Shown: one piece after another, positions 48,205 to 61,120 of the stretch | Numbering within the stretch: the first letter of the stretch is position 1 | How the letters are laid out: each line of letters starts with the position of its first letter | From: Cristatella mucedo | Taxonomy: Eukaryota > Bryozoa > Phylactolaemata > Cristatellidae | Direction of reading: 5' to 3' | NCBI GenBank assembly: GCA_009760855.2 | Contig: WPIO01000023.1 | Span: 2,091,001-2,155,000, forward strand | DNA: 64,000 nucleotides | The notes under the pieces: model-generated | Database searches by the model: none | The model's input: only the letters and a program-made list of their open reading frames with translations | What the model was told of the DNA's origin: nothing | Translations under genes and position numbers: made by a program

Positions 48205-50120
48205 GAACCATGCTCCGTAGGGGCTCCGCTAGAGTTCCTCCTTAGTATATGGAGGTATTCATCAGTGCGTTCCACTCTATTCATCTCCGAGTTCAATGAC
48301 TCGGGTGTGAAATCAAATACAACTTGCAGGCAAGCGCAGCAACCTCGGCCACTCGCTGTGCATTTCTGCTGTGAGAGGTTCGTCAGTCGCTAGTCTAGAT
48401 AACATTCTGACAAGCGATCATGGCTGCCAAGGATGCATGCTTGGAATTAAACTTATTGTGCACTAGCTACCCGCGACACTAAAGCCGTCCAAAGTGAACT
48501 CAAGGCCATGTACCTGTCGGTAACAATTATCACATATCCTTGCTTTAGCTAGAGCCTCTTTTTCGATAGGTGCAAGTACTTCCACATCGAAACGTCAAAG
48601 ACGGCAGACGAGTTGGGAAAGTGTGCCGTCGGATCTTGCAGAGATTAGTGGAACCCTATTGCTGGCTGATTCGGGAAGCTGAAGAGTAGAGGAAGTTTTG
48701 ACAGGATGAACACCTGCTCCGTGCTGGTTGATAATGAGGTCAAGAAAAGATATTGAGGCTTAATGAAGCTCTCACAGATCAGTAGTAGGCTCTAGCTAAC
48801 CTCGATGCTCCGCCGTCCAGCAGTTTAGCTGCTGTAGCATTGGTGGCCGCGTCATTATTGTACATCAAAATGTCATACAGGTTGTGACAGCAGCTTATAT
48901 CTTGTTAGCACGCCGTCGTAAAACAGTCAAAGAAAATTGTGTTACAGAGAGTGGCCAAGGCAGGATTTCTAGCTGGGTGGTAAGCCCTGTCGACAATGCT
49001 GAACTCAATGGGCATCGCGAATCTTTTTCATTCGACCTGTGAGCGGCTGCTGCTCTTAGATTGAATATATGTGATTATCTCTCATTGTTCGTCACCATCG
49101 TGACCGGCACTTTTGCAACAAACCACAGAATGGCATCGCTGAGTTAGTCCGCACCCGTAGGCATTCAAAAGCATTTCTTAACAAGCTTTAATATGCAGAA
49201 CACGTCCGACCTCGGCGGTCGATTCTGGCAATGTCAGAATAAGTAGCAACAGCTTGTGAAGTACGCCATGGCCAGCCTCGACTCAACTGCACTCTGTCCG
49301 CATGACCTTCGGATCGGCAAGCGTCCCGACATTCTTCAGTGCCAAGTCCGAATCTATGTCTCCACGATAGCTGTTGGTTAGCTGCTGTCTCTAGAGAATC
49401 TGCTCTACCCGTGGAGTCTATCAAGTGGAATTTCGTTGAAAGCCAACAATGTTGTCGAAATTGAACACAGAAGATTGTTGATGAGGTGAGATTCTAGTAA
49501 CTAGATGAAACGTCTCCACTGACTCCTTGTCCAACCGAAAGTCTAAATTTTACTTCATCTCATCAACTTCCGATAATTCTACGTGAAAGAAGTGTTCTTT
49601 GCTATTAGTGTGTTCATTGTGACGATGCCAACCGGGTCGGGTTTAGTTATGTTGGGCAGCTCGATCCATTGAGCGGGGCCAGAGCTTCTGCGCTTTTGTC
49701 AGTAGATCATCACAGCCAGCCGTTTGCGACTACCTCTGCACCTGGACGGCGTAAGCAACCAAGTGCAAGATATTGACAATATCTTGATCCGGTTTAGCAA
49801 CGACTGCGATAGCTCGTTCGGAATTAGCAGCAAGTGCTCTATGGGATGCAAGATACAGATGAACTTGAGCGAAACCACGTGGTAGAAGGACGTATTTTGC
49901 CTCAATTTGTTTGCTCAGTCGCACTACCGACTCGCTCGCCGGCTTCAACGGTAGCAGCGAAAATGTCTATTAAGCAACGCTTGCCAAAATAGCGACTACT
50001 CCTGCCCAAACTCCCGGGCTCACTCGTGCAGTCTCCTAGTTCAGGCCACGGCCTCTCTCAACCTGCAGCTCGTTGATTAGGTCGCGTACGCTTTCGTTTG
50101 ACTACCTGAGCATTTCTTTA
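48205..50120. other. Degraded sequence, possibly transposon relics; no gene recognised
   Basis: On the minus strand 48490-48960 gives short stretches such as APIEKEALAKA that recall LTR-element RNase H. 49200-49300 gives KLLLILTLPESTAE, recalling the hAT dimerisation region. Both are too weak and broken to assign. Confidence 0.25.
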
Positions 50121-50122
50121 CT

Positions 50123-51620
<1,498 letters not shown>

Positions 51621-52640
51621 CGCGTAAAACAACATGACTGCTTCGACGACGCTGGTGTACCGCCAGTCGGGATGAGCGACTGCTCACTGGATGAGGCAGA
51701 TGTTCATACCAGAAATTCATTTCCGATGAACCCTATTGGACTGCAGGGAGTCGAAAGCATTGGGGGCTGCATCTAGATATTAAGAGTGAGCTGGGAAAGC
51801 TAAAAGGCTTGGCGTCTGCATCACCGACAACGATGCGGTTACTGCCGAAGTTGTTGCTCGAGTGCTCCGGCGTGGAGTCACGGACCTAGAAAACCCACGG
51901 ACGTCTTCTGTCCTCTGCTTGTAAGCAGGGTGATGTTGGTTCCAGGTGGCACCCACTCTGTCATAGCTTGACCTGCGGGGCAATTGCTCGGAATCTGTCG
52001 ATGAGTTTAACTTTTCCGCTGCCCCCTGCTCGCGTCCATCTTTGAATTCAGTCAACAAGACGTCGGACGTCACCCGGTTGATTCAGTTAGTCAACAAGTC
52101 CGTTGCACGAAGCAGTGCCTCATGTGACTGTGAGGGATTGGAAATCGCCCCGCTCTGGACCACATCAGGCAGCTTCTGCTTTAGTTTTTCTTCAAATGGG
52201 CAGAAACAATTTTGATGAGAACATGCGGGTACATTTTTCCGAGCGAAACGTCGATTTACGACATCCCCTGACTGAGAGCCGTTTAAAAAGAAGCTAAAAA
52301 CACGCCAGTGCCGCTTTGCGTGGGCTCCGTCAGTTGTGAACTCCGTTGGTCTGCTAATCCGTGCTGAAACTGTATTTCTTAACAACAAACTATTAGGATT
52401 GTTTCTATTTAGCATGGGTAATGTGTCTAGCTCGCGATTTAGTCCTCTTACGGTTACACAAGTTTATTGTTGGGAGCCGTGCGAGTCGAGCGCCAGAGTG
52501 AAGCTGCTTTATTAAGAGTTCATTAGTTGCCAGCGGCGACCACTTCTGCAAGTACAGTAGCGTCTGTAATGCCCAAAAACAAGCTGTTCAGCTGCTCCTG
52601 AAGATCTCTGTGCAGCTGCTCTCTGTGCAGCTGCACAACT
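51621..52640. other. No gene or repeat recognised
   Basis: Mixed-composition sequence without conserved exons. Confidence 0.4.
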
Positions 52641-52772
<132 letters not shown>

Positions 52773-52984
52773 AGCTGCTCCTGAAGACTGTGCTGCAGCT
52801 AGACGAGTTGACCCGAGCCGAAAACCGCAGGCACTGGACATACTCATAGTTTCTTGAAGTGGTTCAGCTAACGTGCTGCGAAACTCTTGTAACGCCTTAC
52901 CCAGTCGGCGGAAGCACGAGTGGAGCGGAAGTCTTTCGTGGATTACGCTCATGGTCAACGACGTAACTGGCGAGCCGTGATGAT

Positions 52985-53155
52985 GGCACACTAGGTTAGG
53001 CGGTTGCTCTTCACAATCTCGGTCCCGAGTTCATGGGTTCGAAACCTGAGGTGGGCAATCCTTTATTGGCGCTGCAAGCGGTGGTGATAGCCGTAAAGAC
53101 TCTTTTGTCGCTGTAAGGAAGAGGTTTTGAATCAGCTATTATTTAATTAACGCAA
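52985..53155 (+). mobile_element. SINE-B copy
   Basis: CACTAGGTTAGGCGGTTGCT, box B GGGTTCGAAACC, GCAATCCTTTATTGGCGCTG, GATAGCCGTAAAGACTCTTT, ending AATCAGCTATTATTTAATTA. Confidence 0.82.
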
Positions 53156-55085
53156 GTAGCCGAAACCACCCCGGCCATGTGCATATATGTCTTGGCCATT
53201 GTAGAGCATCGCCACATTCGAAGGATTTGAAGACAAACGACTGTTTGGTGAAGTGACAACTCTGCCTCTGTGGGTAAGCAGGCGTGCGGGCAATGCGGTC
53301 GGTTGAACAGTGAGCGACTGTTAGGGCGGGTTTATGGTCTAGATTAATGGCAGGGTGGCTTATAACTTTGCCCAAGTAGCAATGATACCACACAAAGGAC
53401 TGATGTTTCAAGTTGACCATGGATAGGAGACTTATAGCCCAAACTATTTAGGGAGGCGACGCTTGAGAAGGAGTAGAGTGAATAGAGAGCCCACGTCAGC
53501 GACTGTCAGACTGTCAGCGGTGTCAGAATGTTAGAGCAGTTTAGTGCCAACCAGGTGGAGTCAGCCGGAGCATAAGCGGAGCCAGACAGCTAGCCAGCGA
53601 CCTATGAGCATAATAATAAGAATAATAAAACGTGGCAGCGACTAAGAGCGCTCACACCTTATCACGTCAAGTCCATTTCCATAACGTAGGTCAGTCGATT
53701 GGGCAGCAATGGAGGGTTACAGGCGCTCCACAATGGCCACGACGTAATGAAACTGCTCCGCGGTCTAGAGCTCAAATCAGGTCAAATATCAAGGTTAACT
53801 CCGGAAGCACAGCTGGCTCGTCCGGACTAGCGCGTCTTCTACTTGCTTGAGGCCATGGCCACAGATTCTTCGTAATCAGTTTCTCGCAGTTATAATTCCG
53901 GAGCCGCGAATAATTAATATTTGCCACAATCCTGACCGATTTAGCACGTCGCCGTTTCAACGCGCCCAGCACACTTAACCGGCACTCTGCAGCGGGCCGC
54001 TTGGCAAGCGAGGCGATACGCGTTCTCGCCGAAGCGTTCGGCGTTACAATGTGGAGCCGAGGCTTCAGCAACCCGCCCAACTGCTTAGACTACAAGTTCC
54101 GGTCTCATGGTCGACGCTCTTCCAGAACAGCATAGAAGGGACGTATTGGCTGTACCAACTGTGCCGAAACCACCGGATTCTTTCTTTCCTTAACCGGAAA
54201 CAAGGACGACGCCAGCCAAAGGGACTACACCTGGAGGGTGATAGCCTTGATAGGTCCAAACAACGAGCCACGAGGATTTTCGGAGGTGCACAAGTTGACT
54301 CCAAAAGCTAGGGTGTAACATGAAGCAGACGACGCCAACTATAGAGGGAATCGGACGCGAACGTTGTGTTTCCAACTATGCCAAGCACTTTTGGCATGGA
54401 GGTTTTCCTACGTCCACGACGAGGCATCGCACAAGGTCAAGGCCATTACTTTGCCAGCAGCACAGGCTCTGCGAAGGCTCTTCAGAAACTTTCTACTCTA
54501 ACTGAGCTATCGCATATTTCATCAGCGGTCCGCTATTCACAATTACCGCGCAAGCAAAGGAAGAGACGGGCGGCGCAGTAGCCACCGCGCTTCATTCACC
54601 TCACCAGAAAACCGACCATACCGTTGTGACGTAGCGTTACGCGCGAGAGTTGGAGCGGCTCATGAACTCAACTCCGTCGCCACAATAACGACGCACGTAA
54701 GAGACGCCAGCACTTGCAGACGCTTGGCACAAATCAGTGGAGCTAGCGCCCCATGAAGCACACGGAAGGCTATCGCCCCACGAAGTACAGGGAAGCTATC
54801 GCCACGCCAAGTAGTGCTAACGAGTCGGAGAAGCTGCACCAATAAAAGCCGGCGTGCCGAAAATCACAGAGCGCGACAGCAATCGAGAAAGCAGGCAAAC
54901 TATATCAGAAAAAAGTATCTGCTGATCTCCAATGTTTATAATCCAGGAACTCTTTCATCGGAATCCAAGATGCTCTTTGAGCTTGTCAAGCAGCCTTCCT
55001 CTTTTAAGCGACCTAAAATAGCAAGCCGTCAGTATCGAGCTCCAGGTTTTTCGGGAAATCCGACCGTAACCAGCGTAGATAAATA
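53156..55085. other. No gene or repeat recognised
   Basis: Several short open frames with no recognised motif; no splice-supported exon. Confidence 0.4.
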
Positions 55086-55089
55086 AATA

Positions 55090-55268
55090 AATACTAGCTG
55101 ATTTAACTGCCTCTTTTTGTATAGCGACAGAAGAGCCTTGATGGCTATCACCACCGCTTGCAGTGGCGATAAAGGATCGCCAACCATAGGATTCGAACCC
55201 ACGACCTCGGGGCCGAGGTCGTGAAAAGCAACCGCCTTACCTAGTGAGCCATTACGGCTCACCTCCAA
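55090..55268 (-). mobile_element. SINE-B copy, nearly full length
   Basis: Minus strand: GAGCCGTAATGGCTCACTAG (head), AAGGCGGTTGCTTTTCACGA, box B GGGTTCGAATCC, GCGATCCTTTATCGCCACTG, AGCCATCAAGGCTCTTCTGT, and an (ATTT)n tail. The best example of the family. Confidence 0.88.
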
Positions 55269-55479
55269 TACTAACCTCGATTTTTAATTGCTGCAAAGCC
55301 GCTTGCCAAAAGACGATTTGACGTATAAACACGAAGAGACCGACTCAGGTCCGCTGCTAATTTGCACCTCACTTTTAACCAACCATTGTTCTGTCTGCCC
55401 ACTGCTGCGGTAATTATCACGAACGCACCTTCGGCCGACAGTTAAGCCATTGAGTGACTAAGCGCAGTGTCCGGCCGCT

Positions 55480-56640
55480 AATGTACACCTCACCTGTGGC
55501 CAATGGTTAAGCCATTGGCCGCAGCGCTGCGTCCAGCCGCTAATGTACGTATATTTCCCGTCGCAGCTGCTGCGATCCGCCGAGCTCTCGTATATGCACG
55601 CGTTGAGAGAAAAGAAGATTTGAGTCTCCTTTCTCTCGTTTACATCCGAGAGCAGCTTGCGCCTCCGCGAGACTCCAAGAGAACGGTCGCTGCCGGAGTC
55701 CCGGTAACACACTTTAACCGTCGTAGCCTACTCCGCCGGAGAAGAGCAGCGCATTTTTACGCGCGCCCGTTTTGCGCTCGACTTCGGTGGATATTGTGCA
55801 GCTCGCGTCGCCCTTGACCTTTCGATGTTTAAAAAAAATCGTCCCTCTCGAGCGGCGAGTGGCTGGCGCAGGTCCTGCGCAGGCAGCGGAGGCCGGTGGC
55901 TAGCCGAGAATGTACACGACTCTCCCCTGACTCTCAGCCGTCGGGAGTCGGTCAGCCGCCCTACGCGGCAAGCGATGAACGCGCTCGCCCCCATCTCCCG
56001 CGCATGTTCTTCTCTACGGCGTCCCTTCGCATCTTTGCGGCGGCGGCGGCGGCAGCGGCGAGCCTTACTTTCACCGCCTGCTGACCGCTTGCTGACCTCC
56101 CCCCCATCGGCGGAAGTCAGGCTATCGGCTTTCTTCAAATTGGGCCCGGCGTTCCTAGCAGGATTTTCCGCTCGATCGGCCATCTGCGAATTACACGCTG
56201 CCTGCGGCGGTCGGGGGGGCAGCGTCGGTGCAGTTCGCGCGCGGCGGTCGGCGTCGTGGCGACCGCTGCCGCCTCCCTTGCGAGCACCTCTTTTTTTTAA
56301 CACGCTGACGAATAAATCCTCGGCAAGGTGCGCCGCCTGCGATAGCACGCCGCCGGCGCACCTGCGCTGTGTCTGCCAAGACACAGCGCGCAGGTCGCAA
56401 AGCTCAACCAATCGGAGCATCGAGCTGCGCGTGCCGGTCCGCGTGCCTGCGTACGAGGCGCTGCAAAGGCCTGCAAAGCTCGTACGCGCCCTTCGCGCTT
56501 CGTCGAGGCGAAATCGGAAACTACGGCGGCGCGCTTTGAAATCTGGGAAGGGATGACGTGCCTTCACGAATCAGTACGCCGACTGTGCTCAGCGTCGAGA
56601 ACGCTGTAGCTAAGACGAAATGCAGGGCGAAAAAAAAGGA
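55480..56640. other. GC-rich island with two adjacent hairpins; no exon identified
   Basis: CpG-dense. Long open frames exist on both strands (55825-56556 plus, 55728-56567 minus) but neither shows a known domain, and overlap of this kind is expected in GC-rich DNA. Hairpins at 56327-56362 and 56364-56389. Candidate promoter/5' region of an unknown gene. Confidence 0.35.
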
Positions 56641-58135
56641 GAATGCAAGTGCGAACAGCGCGCCAACGATATAATACAGATCCGGACGAACATTACCGGA
56701 AGCAGGTGCACGACCGTCAATGTCAGCTGCTGCTCATCGCCCGGCAGCTAGCAATCGCGCAGGATTGATCACGTGCCCGTCTGCCGCCGTGTGCTGTCTT
56801 GGTCCGAGCCAAGAGACTGTCTCTATTGAAGGCAGGCAATTCGAAGGAATGCCTCTTTCTAGGTAATTGCCCGATCGTTCCGCAGCTTGGGCTGCTAATA
56901 CGTGCCAGCTGGGTACCCTTTTGGTCGTCAGTTGTCTCCCGGTCGTTGATTGTCTTGGCAGCCACCAGAGCCGAAACTTGCGGTTTTGGCTCTGGTGGCT
57001 GCAAAGATTAATCCTGGCAGAGAGACGACCGACCGCACTGTCATCATCAATGACGGCAGCTTTAACTCGTAGCTCTTCTAGAAAGATATGTGGACAGTAT
57101 TGGCAACTATTTGCAACGCTCATGGGCCTTTTGATGTCAATGTACGTGCGACCAGCTAGTCGTGCTACATGTTGCCGACTTTTGCTGCGCTTCGTGAACA
57201 TTTGAGGCTTTGTATCTTGAAAAGTCTACAGCTTAGCCAATTCTTACCACATCGACTTGAAATTTGGAATATATGCTCCGGTCGGCTTTTTGCAGCCTGC
57301 GGTCACCTCAGTTGGATTTTTATGTCATATAAGTATAGCGCCAATGTCCTAGAATGTCAGTCATATAATCCATTTTTGCCGTTAAAAATTTATATTTGAC
57401 GCGTCCCAAAAACAGTTTCTTTGTTTTAAATGTCTCCCAGTCTGAAAAGTGTCCTGCATTTTTTTATAGGTTCGGCATATTTTTACTGTGCATAGTATTG
57501 AACCTGTTGAATTTACCGAAAAAGCTGTTTTTTTAACCAGGAAAAACATTACCATGACTCGTACATTTGTCGCCTGTCTGAAGGTTATCACAACAGCTAT
57601 GGTTACATCAAAAGATAGCTTACGTTCCCCTTGCTGTTTGTGCCTATTTACATGCCGATTGGTCCGTTCGTATTTGAAATATATCCATAAGTGATATGTT
57701 AGGGAGATAAATCCCATCGGGAAGCTGGCGGCATAGCTCCGCAGTGCCGGACATTCCCCCGCTTATCTAGTCATCTCGCCGTCCCTCGCACTAAATTGAA
57801 ATATCTCGTCATGGTCAAGATTTTATGCTGAATGCATCGAAAGATTCGAACTCGCTTCCATGGAATGCGGTCTCTGGCTGCGACGACGACTGCATCTTGC
57901 GATCTCAGCTAGAGACGCACCCGTTCCGGTCAGCTTTCACTCCTTTCGCCACAACGAACTCGTTGGTTTTGTTCCTATGTACTTTCCATGCGCACCTGTG
58001 CATGATCCGGTGGCGCTACTGGCCAGAGATCTTACCATCCGGTGGCCGCGAGTGTCGTCGCGCTTTCTGTGCGCGTTCTCTTTACACGCTGGCCTAAGCG
58101 GCGATACTCGTTTGCCTTTCTTTGCATGCTTGATA
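56641..58135. other. No gene recognised; contains a 20-bp hairpin
   Basis: The hairpin is at 56959-57003. Otherwise unremarkable, AT-richer sequence. Confidence 0.4.
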
Positions 58136-58154
58136 CTCGTGCATGTCAGATGCA

Positions 58155-58250
58155 ATACATATACAGATACAATTCATCACAGGTACAATTACGTTACAGA
58201 TACAATTCATTACATACATATTAAATGCATATACAGATACAATTCATTTA
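58155..58250. repeat. Short tandem repeat of TACAGATACAATTCAT type
   Basis: Four to five imperfect units adjoining the SINE-A tail at 58250; possibly an extension of the SINE tail. Confidence 0.7.
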
Positions 58251-58395
58251 CAAAGCGCACTAAAAGAACGTAATCTTTATTCAGGCGCTTTGCATGCACC
58301 ACGGGGCTCGAGCCCACGACCTCGGCCAGACCTCGGTCGGGGCGAGCACCTTAGCCGCTGAGACAGCTGTAAGGAAAAGGATTTATTATTATTAC
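58250..58395 (-). mobile_element. SINE-A copy
   Basis: Minus strand: CAGCGGCTAAGGTGCTCGCC head, box B GGGCTCGAGCCC, tail AAAGCGCCTGAATAAAGATT and ACGTTCTTTTAGTGCGC. Confidence 0.8.
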
Positions 58396-58429
58396 TACTA
58401 TTGCTACGGCGAGCGAATGGGTAGCCTGG

Positions 58430-59280
58430 TTCGAGGCGCGCTACTCATGTAGACTTGGACTTGTGCTGGACGGTTACTTGCCAATACGCGACGTCCGCGT
58501 TCGCAGCTGCGCCACCGCCGCCGAGGAGCCACCGCTGCCGCCCCCTCGCGTTGCTCGTCCCGCCGTTCGTCGCGCGACCCGGCACCTGGCGATTGCTGGA
58601 CGCCGAAGCCGCTTTCGCCGCAGCCGCTTTCGCCGCAGCCGCCACAGTCCGGGACGCTGCGGTCGTCGCCGCCATCTCGCTTTTCAGTCGCTTCCGCTTC
58701 GAGCTCTCCAGACTAGGAACGATCGGCCCCAGCGGCGCGCCGGAAGTGGAAAGCGGCTCGCGTCGGTCTGCGCACGCTCGCTCGCTACACTAATCCCATC
58801 TACTCGGCCGCTCGAGAAGACTCGGACGCTCGAACAGCGGACGCGCGAGCAGCGGACGTGGGGCGACAGGCGCCTCGACGCTTTCGCAGGCTCGGGTTTC
58901 CGCAGCGCCGCCGTCTCGACGGGGGAGGGCTAGGTTCCGGCGGGCGGCGCCAGACGGAACGGCTGCCGCCACCGCCGCCGGCTTGGATTTCCTCGGGAAA
59001 CTTTGCACCCGGGTCGCGGCGGCCGCGGCGGCGGCAGCGTCTAGGTCACGACGAGCAGCGGCCAAGAAGAGAGGCTCGCGCTTGCTTGCGGCGCACCGCA
59101 CGCCTCTCGACGGAAGCGATCGGGCGGAGCTATCGCGCGAGCGAGCTTCCGCCGCTCGGCTAGCGTCGGCGGCGAGAGCCGGGCGGGCAGACGCGCGCGC
59201 GCCCGGTGGCTCGCTCCCACGACTAGATCTCTCGCGGTGTACGATCTCAAGAGGTTGAGGGAAAAGTTCGTGCTCCGTGT
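58430..59280. other. GC-rich island, no exon identified
   Basis: CpG-dense with long overlapping frames on both strands and no recognised protein domain. Confidence 0.35.
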
Positions 59281-59682
59281 TTTTCACTAAATCATTGTTA
59301 ATTTCATTAAATTACTATTTAATTAAATCATTGTTTCATTAAATTGCTGTTGTTATTAAAACCACGGCGCACGAACGTTTTCCTCGACCTTGAACATTGG
59401 ATCGAATGGGCGTGGCGGCGATCGCAAAAAGCGGCGCGCGGCAGAGCGCGGAGCGGCGTCAGTCCGTAAAACGAGCCGACCGAGAGAGACCGCGAACTCT
59501 CGCCGAACGGCCCCTGGAATTAAATTTTGGCGCAGCTGCGAAACGGCTTTTCCAATCCGCCACGCGATCCTCGAGAATGCAGCTGCAGTGTCTTCTCGAG
59601 TGGCGACCGTCGAACGCTCATAGCAGCACGCGTCCCGCAGAGTAGCGCACATTGTCGTCGCTGCGGACCCTGTCCGCTATGG

Positions 59683-59686
<4 letters not shown>
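59281..59686. other. AT-rich patch then GC-rich sequence, nothing recognised
   Basis: A short AAATCATTGTT-like repeat at 59288-59345 separates two GC-rich islands. Confidence 0.45.

Positions 59687-59760
<74 letters not shown>
59687..59760. repeat. (GA)n microsatellite
   Basis: About 36 GA units. Confidence 0.98.
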
Positions 59761-59764
<4 letters not shown>

Positions 59765-60335
59765 CCGAACGCGCAGCGGCGGGCGGCTTCCGCCAACGCC
59801 ACCGCAAAGGCGTCTGCGCCGACGACGGTGAAAACGGCGTGGAAGCGCTTTATTCTGTTTCGTCAACTGCGGCGCCATTCGGCTGCGCATGTCTGCAGCG
59901 CTCGGTGCCGCACCGTCACGCCACGGAACTCGGCTAATGGTAAAAAAAAAAGGGGAAAATCCTTAACGAACAGGACCGGTAGCACCGATGCGGCAAATGT
60001 CCGCGTCCACGGCTGCCGCTCCTATCAGCGGCCGACCGCGACTCGTTACTCATTACTCGAGCGGGCTAGGCCGCCATAGCGCCGCCCCGCCGACGTGTGC
60101 ACCCGCCGCCTCGCCGCCACGCCTCGCCGCCGCCGCGAAGCTTGCGGCCGTTCCTAGCGGTCAGAGCTGAGCGTGACGACGACGCACCCGCGGATGACAT
60201 CTTCTTCTCGGCTAAGCCGCGGCGGCCTGCGCCGTCGTGCCGGCAAGCTCGGCCAGCGGCCGGCAACGACGGCGGCGGTCGCTCTAGGCGGCCGTCCGAG
60301 GAGAGGCGGCGGCGGCCACGGCAGCCGAGGCGGCC
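59761..60335. other. GC-rich island, no exon identified
   Basis: CpG-dense on both strands, open frames overlapping; nothing recognised. Confidence 0.35.
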
Positions 60336-60340
60336 GCTAC

Positions 60341-60628
60341 AAGGCGGATGAAGCTGCTCTTCGTGTCTCCTTCCGATTGCACTTTGGACAGCATTGCCTT
60401 CAGCGTGCCGCCGCCGCTCCGGCGTCCGGCGGGCAGCGGCAGACTCTCAGCGGCGGCGGCGGCGGGGCCGGCGGCGGGGCCGGCGGCGGGGCCGGCGGCG
60501 GGGCCGGCGGCGGGGCCGGCAGCGGCGCCGCCCTCTCGTTGCCGCCGCCCTTCGACGCCCTTTTTGCCAATCGCTTTCCACGTCTGCCTCAGCACCTTGG
60601 CGCTAGGGTTGGACATGTCGTGAAGCAT
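60341..60628 (-). CDS. Candidate exon of an unidentified protein, low confidence
   Basis: On the minus strand an open stretch of 96 codons begins MLHDMSNPSAKVLRQTWKAI, passes through a (GPAA)5 segment, and ends TLKAMLSKVQSEGDTKSSFI plus RL before a possible weak donor (gtagcg). A TTGCAG lies just 5' of the first codons, so it could instead be an internal exon. The ends look unlike random GC-rich translation (balanced composition, amphipathic segments), which is why it is listed; I do not recognise the family. Confidence 0.25.
60458..60521. repeat. (GGCGGCGGGGCC)5 GC-rich minisatellite
   Basis: Five 12-nt units containing GGGGCC; encodes Gly-Pro-Ala-Ala repeats on the minus strand if translated. 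Confidence 0.9.
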
Positions 60629-60629
60629 A

Positions 60630-61120
60630 ACTGCAACGACCGGAGCGAAAAAAAGGAAAAGTTCACTCCTTTTGGCGCCGAGCTCGAGCCGGCGACCGGC
60701 CGTTCGAGGGTCCGGTCCGCGATCTGCACCAGCCAGCGCCGAGACCGGGAGCCTGCGCGCTTCGCACGTCGTCGCGGCGCCGTCGTCGTCGCGCTCGTCT
60801 CAGTCGCTCGGGGGGGAGGAGGAGGGGCCTGAGCGCAGCAGCAGACGCCGCATGCGGAGACGCACGCACGCACGAGAGCCAGACGTGGCAAGCGGCGCGC
60901 GCTCCTCCGAGCCCCGAACGGCGAAAGAAACGGCTCGCGACAGAACGGCAAAGGCCGGCTGCTGCCCGGCGCCGCTCGGCGCCGCCTCCGACGCAGCAGC
61001 CGGCGCAACGGCGTCGGTGCGGGACGCTGCGGGACTGCTGCGCACGATGCGGGTTGAACGTGATCGAATGCGCACGACCCGAACCACGCCAGAGCCTCGT
61101 CTGCGAGACATTAAAGTTGG
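60630..61120. other. GC-rich island, no exon identified
   Basis: CpG-dense; overlapping chance frames on both strands. Confidence 0.35.

Noticed and set aside
48490-48960. Possible LTR-retrotransposon RNase H on the minus strand
   Set aside because: Only a short APIEKEALA-like stretch is suggestive, with stops around it; not enough to call a feature.
55150-55268. tRNA-like box A and box B, possible tRNA gene
   Set aside because: The motif recurs with the same non-tRNA body in about 14 places, so it is a SINE and not a functional tRNA.
55728-56567. Long overlapping frames on both strands (279 and 243 residues)
   Set aside because: CpG-rich DNA has few stop codons; compositions are Arg/Ala/Pro-rich on both strands and no domain is recognisable.
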